Below, piece after piece: positions 30,537 through 34,175 of a stretch of 34,175 bases of DNA. The stretch is from ANME-2 cluster archaeon (GTDB lineage Archaea; Halobacteriota; Methanosarcinia; Methanosarcinales; Methanocomedenaceae). A model generated the notes under the pieces. It searched no databases. It was not told where the DNA came from and saw only the letters and a program-made list of their open reading frames with translations. The number at the start of each line of letters is the position of its first letter. The first letter of the stretch is position 1. A program made the position numbers and the translations under genes. Location: contig JAAXOC010000036.1 of the NCBI GenBank assembly GCA_014237145.1, positions 1 through 34,175 on the forward strand, read 5' to 3'.

Positions 30537-31706
30537 TTGAATGAGAATGTCGGTATTGTGGTGATCGGTGCCAGTCCTGCCGGGGTGATGGCTGCCAGAA
30601 GTGCGGCTTTGCAGGGGGCAAGTGTGACACTACTGGACCGTAAGGAGGATATGGGACATCCACCCCATCCCGCAAATACCTTTTTCAAGTTCATGATGGA
30701 CCGTAACTGCGAGCCGATCCTGGATGAGTATGTACTTAACAGGTTGCAGGGTATGAAGATTATCTCACCGGGAGGTATCGCTATCGAGATCGAGACCCCT
30801 GGATATTACATCGACAGGCAGCGGTTTGACAGGCATTACAGGGATGAACTTTTAAAAGCAGGGGTGGACGTGCTTACTGGCACGGAAGCTCTTTTAGTGA
30901 TGCGGGCCGGGTCCCAATTCAAGGTAAGTACATCTGATGGTATCCTTCTCCCAAAACTGGTAATAGTGGCCGACGGTATAGAGTCAAAGACTGCGGCCCG
31001 GATGGGGCTTAAGACCACACGTTATCCTGGAGATATTGCCTGGGCGATGGAGGCGGAGGTCAGGGCACCCGGTATCGGTGAGCCTGATATGTTCGAATAT
31101 TATTTAGGGGACCATTCACCTGGCTGGAAGTCCACCTATTCACCGGCAGGGGGTGACCTGGCCACACTGGGAGTATATGTCAGGCGTCATGGCAGGGATG
31201 TTTCTGCTTTCTTTGACAGGTGGCTTGAGATGTTCGCTAGGATGAAGGGGTATGATATCGATGATATTGAGATAATTGCCACGCATACAGGGGGTGACCC
31301 CATAGCCATGGTCCCATACCAGTTAGTCTCTGACGGGTTTATGGTAGCGGGCGGCGCGGCTGGCCAGAGCGGTATAGGCTACGGTATGCGGGCCGGGCAG
31401 ATATGTGGTGAGGTGGCTGCGGCTGCGGTTGCTGAAGGTAATGTAACGGCTGGGAAATTACGGGAATATGTAAAACGCTGGAGAGGGGAGTTTGCCAGCG
31501 AGTACTGGATGGGGCGCATGGGCCTGGAACTGGTGCGCAAGATGACAAATGAGGAGATCGATACTGTGGTGTCGGTGTTTGCCGGGAGGGACCTGTCATC
31601 GCTTAAGGGAACACCGCTGGTGCAGGCTGCTAAGGTAGGGTTGTTTATTGCAAGGCATAAGCCGGCGGCGCTTTGGGCTTATAGGGCTATGCTGAGAAGG
31701 AAGTGA
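30537..31706 (+). CDS. Geranylgeranyl reductase family FAD-dependent oxidoreductase
   Basis: 389 residues from TTG 30537, with GGAGTGG upstream; the ATG at 30541 is out of frame. The FAD dinucleotide motif is VVIGASPAGVMAARSAA (residues 8-24). The PGYYIDRQRFDRHYRDELLKAGVDVL segment matches the GGR family YxVxRxxFDxxLAxxA pattern. A later GD-like motif, MVAGGAAGQSGIGYGMRAG, contacts FAD. Family members reduce the double bonds of geranylgeranyl chains in archaeal lipids or related isoprenoids. It forms an operon with the UbiA gene upstream. It is divergent enough that another isoprenoid substrate is possible. Confidence 0.85.
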   Translation: MNENVGIVVIGASPAGVMAARSAALQGASVTLLDRKEDMGHPPHPANTFFKFMMDRNCEPILDEYVLNRLQGMKIISPGGIAIEIETPGYYIDRQRFDRHYRDELLKAGVDVLTGTEALLVMRAGSQFKVSTSDGILLPKLVIVADGIESKTAARMGLKTTRYPGDIAWAMEAEVRAPGIGEPDMFEYYLGDHSPGWKSTYSPAGGDLATLGVYVRRHGRDVSAFFDRWLEMFARMKGYDIDDIEIIATHTGGDPIAMVPYQLVSDGFMVAGGAAGQSGIGYGMRAGQICGEVAAAAVAEGNVTAGKLREYVKRWRGEFASEYWMGRMGLELVRKMTNEEIDTVVSVFAGRDLSSLKGTPLVQAAKVGLFIARHKPAALWAYRAMLRRK

Positions 31707-31846
31707 AGGGTGTAGATTTTACTAAACTCCCAAATGGTAAGATAATCACATTGCCCTGTTCAAGTGACCTGAAAGCTGGTTTACTTCGAGCAGAAATCAA
31801 AAAAGCCGGGTTGACTATGGAAGATTTCCAGATGTTAATACAATAG
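31703..31846 (+). pseudogene. HicA toxin remnant (C-terminal part)
   Basis: The 47-codon frame ends KLPNGKIITLPCSSDLKAGLLRAEIKKAGLTMEDFQMLIQ, matching the end of HicA (KVTIPxHSSxDLKxGTLRxIIKxAGLxxEEF). The N-terminal half with the GSH catalytic histidine and the first strands of the dsRNA-binding fold is missing. The frame begins inside the end of the preceding geranylgeranyl-reductase-like gene. The toxin would be inactive. HicB follows 11 bases later. Confidence 0.72.
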
Positions 31847-31857
31847 GAGATAAGATT

Positions 31858-32082
31858 ATGGAATATACAGTACTTGATTACAAGGATGAAGAAGGAGGCT
31901 TTTGGGCAGAGGTACCAGCCCTTCCTGGTTGTTATTCTCAAGGCGAGACAGTAGAAGAGACAATGGAAAATGTGAAAGAAGCGATTGAGACACACATAAT
32001 AGCTTTGAAGGAAGATCTTCAGGAGATACAAGCCAATAAGGAATTTGTTATTGGAAACGTGACTGTAAATACAACTGCTTAA
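31858..32082 (+). CDS. HicB-family antitoxin
   Basis: 74 residues: YTVLDYKDEEGGFWAEVPALPGCYSQGETVEETMENVKEAIETHI, the HicB partial RNase-H-like fold (GGFWAEVPxLPGCxSQGxTxEExxxNxxEAI). No DNA-binding HTH or RHH follows, so it is the short HicB type. It would neutralise HicA, but the partner here is only a fragment. GGAGA lies eight bases before the ATG. It is intact. Confidence 0.85.
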   Translation: MEYTVLDYKDEEGGFWAEVPALPGCYSQGETVEETMENVKEAIETHIIALKEDLQEIQANKEFVIGNVTVNTTA

Positions 32083-32117
32083 TATAAATAAATTATATCT
32101 GATTCCTTTGATAACTT

Positions 32118-32555
32118 TTAGTTGTTTTTGAGCTGGATTTTCACTTCCTGCCCCGCGTACCGCTCCAGTTCCTCAAGCGTAAGCATCACCGGAATATCTC
32201 CCCTCGCACATCATTACACGCCCGGGCCAGCAGATGCGGCTCAATGGACGCCTCCCCAGGAATATCAGGTTTCGAAAAAACCTCACGAGTACCAGCATCC
32301 ATCAATATCCCTCCCCCCTTCATCACAATGGTCCTGCTCGCATATTCTGTCACCACACCCATGTTATGGCTTATCAGGATTATCGTTTTTCCAGTCTCGT
32401 TCAACATCTTCATGCGGGCCAGGAACTTGTTCAGATGTCCCCTGTCCTGCCCGGTAGTGGGTTCGTCCAGCACGATAATACCAGGGTCCATGGACAGTAT
32501 GGAAGCAACCGCCAGCCTCTGCCTCCGGCCCTGGCTCAGTGAGTGCGGGAGCATT
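32118..32555 (-). pseudogene. ABC transporter ATP-binding protein (EcfA/CbiO-like), 3' half with frameshift
   Basis: The minus-strand frame contains the ABC signature PHSLSQGRRQRLAVAS, Walker B GIIVLDEPTTGQD, and the H-loop ILISHNM, the pattern of cobalt/ECF-type ATPases. The Walker A half is missing upstream of about 32555. Near 32190-32200 a run of four G (probably once five) shifts the frame; beyond it the translation continues GDIPVMLTLEELERYAGQEVKIQ to the TAA at 32118-32120. The gene is dead. No transporter partner is adjacent. Confidence 0.78.
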
Positions 32556-32780
32556 GACGAGGTGCTGCTGAATATCAAGATGAGGGCACAGATAAAAAGG
32601 ATAATTGCCGGGGCTGGCAGGAGCAGGTCCGAACTGGTATAGGGCGATATGGTGGGGCAGGCTAATAATATGTTCTGGTTGATAATGAATGAATTGCAGA
32701 ATGGAGATGGGGGCGTGGATTTGGGTGAGGTGTATGGCCGGTGGTGTGGGGGGTATGAGGGGATTGTTTTGAAACGGTGA
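32542..32780 (+). pseudogene. Unidentified ORF remnant with internal TAG
   Basis: One plus-strand frame reads CGSIDEVLLNIKMRAQIKRIIAGAGRSRSELV, a TAG at 32640-32642, then GDMVGQANNMFWLIMNELQ, NGDGGVDLGEVYGRWCGG and YEGIVLKR to the TGA at 32778-32780. The composition looks coding on both sides of the stop. I do not recognise the family. It begins at the place where the ABC gene on the other strand is cut off. Confidence 0.4.
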
Positions 32781-33188
32781 TCATTTGGGTTATGGCAAAT
32801 TTTGCAAAAACATGATATTGACCGGATTTTAATGTTTCAATTCCATCTGTAGTCCTGAAAATGTCGCGCTGGACCTCATCAAGAAATATTTATTTAGCGT
32901 GGGGAAGAACATTTGTTGGCACAAAGTTACGATCATGGCTTTGCCGGAAATATATGGGATTTTGTTGAGTAGAATTTCAACACAGAATTCAATTAAATAT
33001 AATTGATAATTATCCCAAAACCACTATATACAGACCCTGGATTTTTGTCCAGGGCATACCGGTGACTGAGGTTATAGAGAATTATGCTCTTTAATTGCTG
33101 ATAAAATCCATATTCATCCAATCACTAAAATTAGGCGCAAATGCGATTTAAAAATGCCCTAAACATGCACTATAAAGGAAGAATAATA
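32781..33188. other. Gene-free stretch with a dispersed repeat and a promoter-plus-hairpin
   Basis: Bases 32805-32836 resemble 2834-2877 (shared CAAAAA, CATG, TATT, GACCGGATTT and TAATGTT in order). Further on, CCACTATATACAG (33021-33033) looks like a TATA box. CCCTGGA (33035-33041) and TCCAGGG (33048-33054) then form a 7-bp stem with a six-base loop. No gene is visible. Confidence 0.4.
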
Positions 33189-33674
33189 TTAATCTTTTAG
33201 AATATTTTCTTTTGCTTTTATAATTGTCCGGTCTTTCTTTTCAATATCTTCGATTAGATTTTTTAATTTCTCATAATTCAGGATATTTTTTAATTTTAAC
33301 GCTCTCAAAACGTCTTCTAAATCCAGAAAATATGTATTATTTTTTTTGCAATGACTTTTTACAACATTATCATTCGTTATCAAAACACCATTCCTTGATT
33401 TGCATAATGCTAGCAATTGGCACTCACCCTCATGCAAATCTTTTTCATTTTCTAACAGATTTCTGAAATCTCTAAATTCATCTTCCGAAAGGAGAATAAT
33501 TTCAACTTCAGTTAAGATATCATCCAAATAAGGATATCCTGCACGTTTAGCCCGCACAAGTTCTTCATAAATTGATGGAGCTATATTTAGGTTTTGGAAA
33601 AGCACCTTAAGATATTTTATACCCCCAACTTTTACAAAAGCACTTAGAATATCTGTGTCCACAAAAAACATCAA
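33189..33674 (-). CDS. PIN-domain ribonuclease toxin
   Basis: 161 residues. The PIN-fold acidic residues are D6 (FVDTDILSAF), E37/E38 (PSIYEELVRA), E82/E84 (HEGECQLLAL) and D102 (LITNDN), consistent with a Mg2+-dependent single-strand ribonuclease. Lys-rich C-terminal helices (residues 125-161) are likely antitoxin or RNA contacts. The ATG overlaps the stop of the upstream antitoxin gene by four bases (33671-33674), the usual VapBC-like order. It is intact. Confidence 0.85.
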   Translation of the reverse strand: MMFFVDTDILSAFVKVGGIKYLKVLFQNLNIAPSIYEELVRAKRAGYPYLDDILTEVEIILLSEDEFRDFRNLLENEKDLHEGECQLLALCKSRNGVLITNDNVVKSHCKKNNTYFLDLEDVLRALKLKNILNYEKLKNLIEDIEKKDRTIIKAKENILKD

Positions 33675-33997
33675 ATTATTCCAATTTTTTTCAGTTTGGT
33701 GTCCATTTCTAGAGCAGATTTACCTTCAGTTTCTCTTACTATACCTCTTGCTGCCATAACCTCTTTGAACTCTATTGTAGTAAAACCCGAAAGTTCAGCA
33801 GCCCTAGCTATTGAAATTTTCCCATTGAGATAAAGTTCTATACTTAGAGATATTTTTAATTCTGTTTTTGTATTTAATAGTGTCCTGAAAGCGTCTCTTA
33901 ATAATTCTGACTTTGAAGTATAATACCCTCTTTTTACAAGAATATCAACCTCTTCATTCATATTATCTGAAATGTCTAATGCTTCCATTTCATTCAC
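33671..33997 (-). CDS. Antitoxin with RHH-like N-terminus and UPF0175-type C-terminus
   Basis: 108 residues. Residues 1-45 resemble a ribbon-helix-helix DNA-binding segment (ALDISDNMNEEVDILVKRGYYTSKSELLRDAFRTLL). Residues 50-95 match UPF0175 (ELYLNGKISIARAAELSGFTTIEFKEVMAARGI), a small HTH family found as PIN-toxin partners. It probably represses its own operon and binds the PIN protein. The two segments in one chain are a known archaeal arrangement to my knowledge. Confidence 0.8.
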   Translation of the reverse strand: MNEMEALDISDNMNEEVDILVKRGYYTSKSELLRDAFRTLLNTKTELKISLSIELYLNGKISIARAAELSGFTTIEFKEVMAARGIVRETEGKSALEMDTKLKKIGII

Positions 33998-34141
33998 AGA
34001 ATTACTATTGAATTCAAAACTTTAAATAGCTTTTTAAATATAACTGAACTAATTTTTGTTAATCGATCGCAAGCGCCTGATTATATACATAAAAATCAAG
34101 AAAAACTTAAAATGTCAAAAGAATGAACATCTTCCTGATGC

Positions 34142-34160
34142 CTCCCGTTTAAAACGGGAG
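34142..34160. repeat. Strong 9-bp palindromic hairpin at the window end
   Basis: CTCCCGTTT (34142-34150) and AAACGGGAG (34152-34160) are perfect arms with a single base between, followed by ATCGTTGCTCTACCC to the last base. This resembles the subterminal hairpin at the ends of IS200/IS605-type elements, but the element body would lie outside the window. Confidence 0.5.
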
Positions 34161-34175
34161 ATCGTTGCTCTACCC

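Noticed and set aside
34139-34175. Partial tRNA gene on the minus strand (GGGTAGAGCA followed by a stem-loop)
   Set aside because: The start resembles a D-arm, but the hairpin gives a 9-bp stem with one central base, and alternative seven-base loops give a UUA anticodon. No acceptor or T-arm fits.

Overview
The window looks archaeal and most like a Methanosarcinales-type genome, either a methanogen or an ANME/Methanoperedens-like anaerobic methanotroph. The evidence is TATA-box promoters with leaderless or GGTGA-type starts, an archaeal topoisomerase I with several zinc ribbons, an F420-dependent NADP reductase, a DGGGP-synthase-like UbiA protein next to a geranylgeranyl-reductase-family protein, a split FeoB, and families such as DUF3793, DUF5678 and DUF2325. 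I see no rRNA, complete tRNA or CRISPR array. The assignment to a group is inference.

Layout. 1-1332 is the 3' end of a topA gene. 1504-2664 is a Fic protein. 2941-3312 is a beheaded DUF3793 gene. 3371-5288 holds a protein of three fused FeoA domains followed by a coiled-coil/DUF2325 protein. 5824-9298, on the minus strand, is an iron module: feoA-feoA-feoB(GTPase)-feoB(membrane)-4-TM protein-feoC-like, then a DtxR-family regulator. TTAGGTA palindromes lie upstream of the operon and one half-site lies at the dtxR start.

9787-18347, all on the minus strand, is a decaying type I restriction-modification island. hsdR has an in-frame TGA and an altered DEAH box. Then come a satD-like gene and a DUF3307 gene with a three-copy 29-bp repeat in their promoter, a GNAT-remnant::hsdS fusion, a second Fic gene and an intact hsdM. 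hsdS is broken by a frameshift, a nonsense codon and a 253-bp MITE-like insertion. That insertion has imperfect 18-bp terminal inverted repeats and a 6-bp target duplication, and removing it on paper restores the reading frame exactly.

18875-19307 is a DUF5678 gene plus an aspartyl-protease-like gene that has lost its catalytic segment. 19495-19878 is a cysteine-containing orphan. 19879-22295 (minus) is a GlcD-like FAD oxidase with its Fe-S partner. 22442-25164 carries F420:NADP reductase and aconitase. 25526-28814 has a divergent pair, a CrcB fluoride channel and a P-type cation ATPase. 28923-31706 has an exported protein and the UbiA and geranylgeranyl-reductase-like genes.

31703-34175 is a graveyard: a truncated HicA with intact HicB, the 3' half of an ABC ATPase gene, an interrupted unknown ORF, an intact PIN/UPF0175-type toxin-antitoxin pair, and a strong hairpin at the window edge. 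Intergenic regions carry at least three members of a GCAAAG/GCAGAG inverted-repeat family and several tandem repeats. The central metabolic genes look intact, and decay is concentrated in defence, toxin and accessory genes. The most notable single observations are the MITE in hsdS, the P-loop Ser-to-Arg change in FeoB, and the satD/DUF3307 cassette sitting inside the hsd locus.
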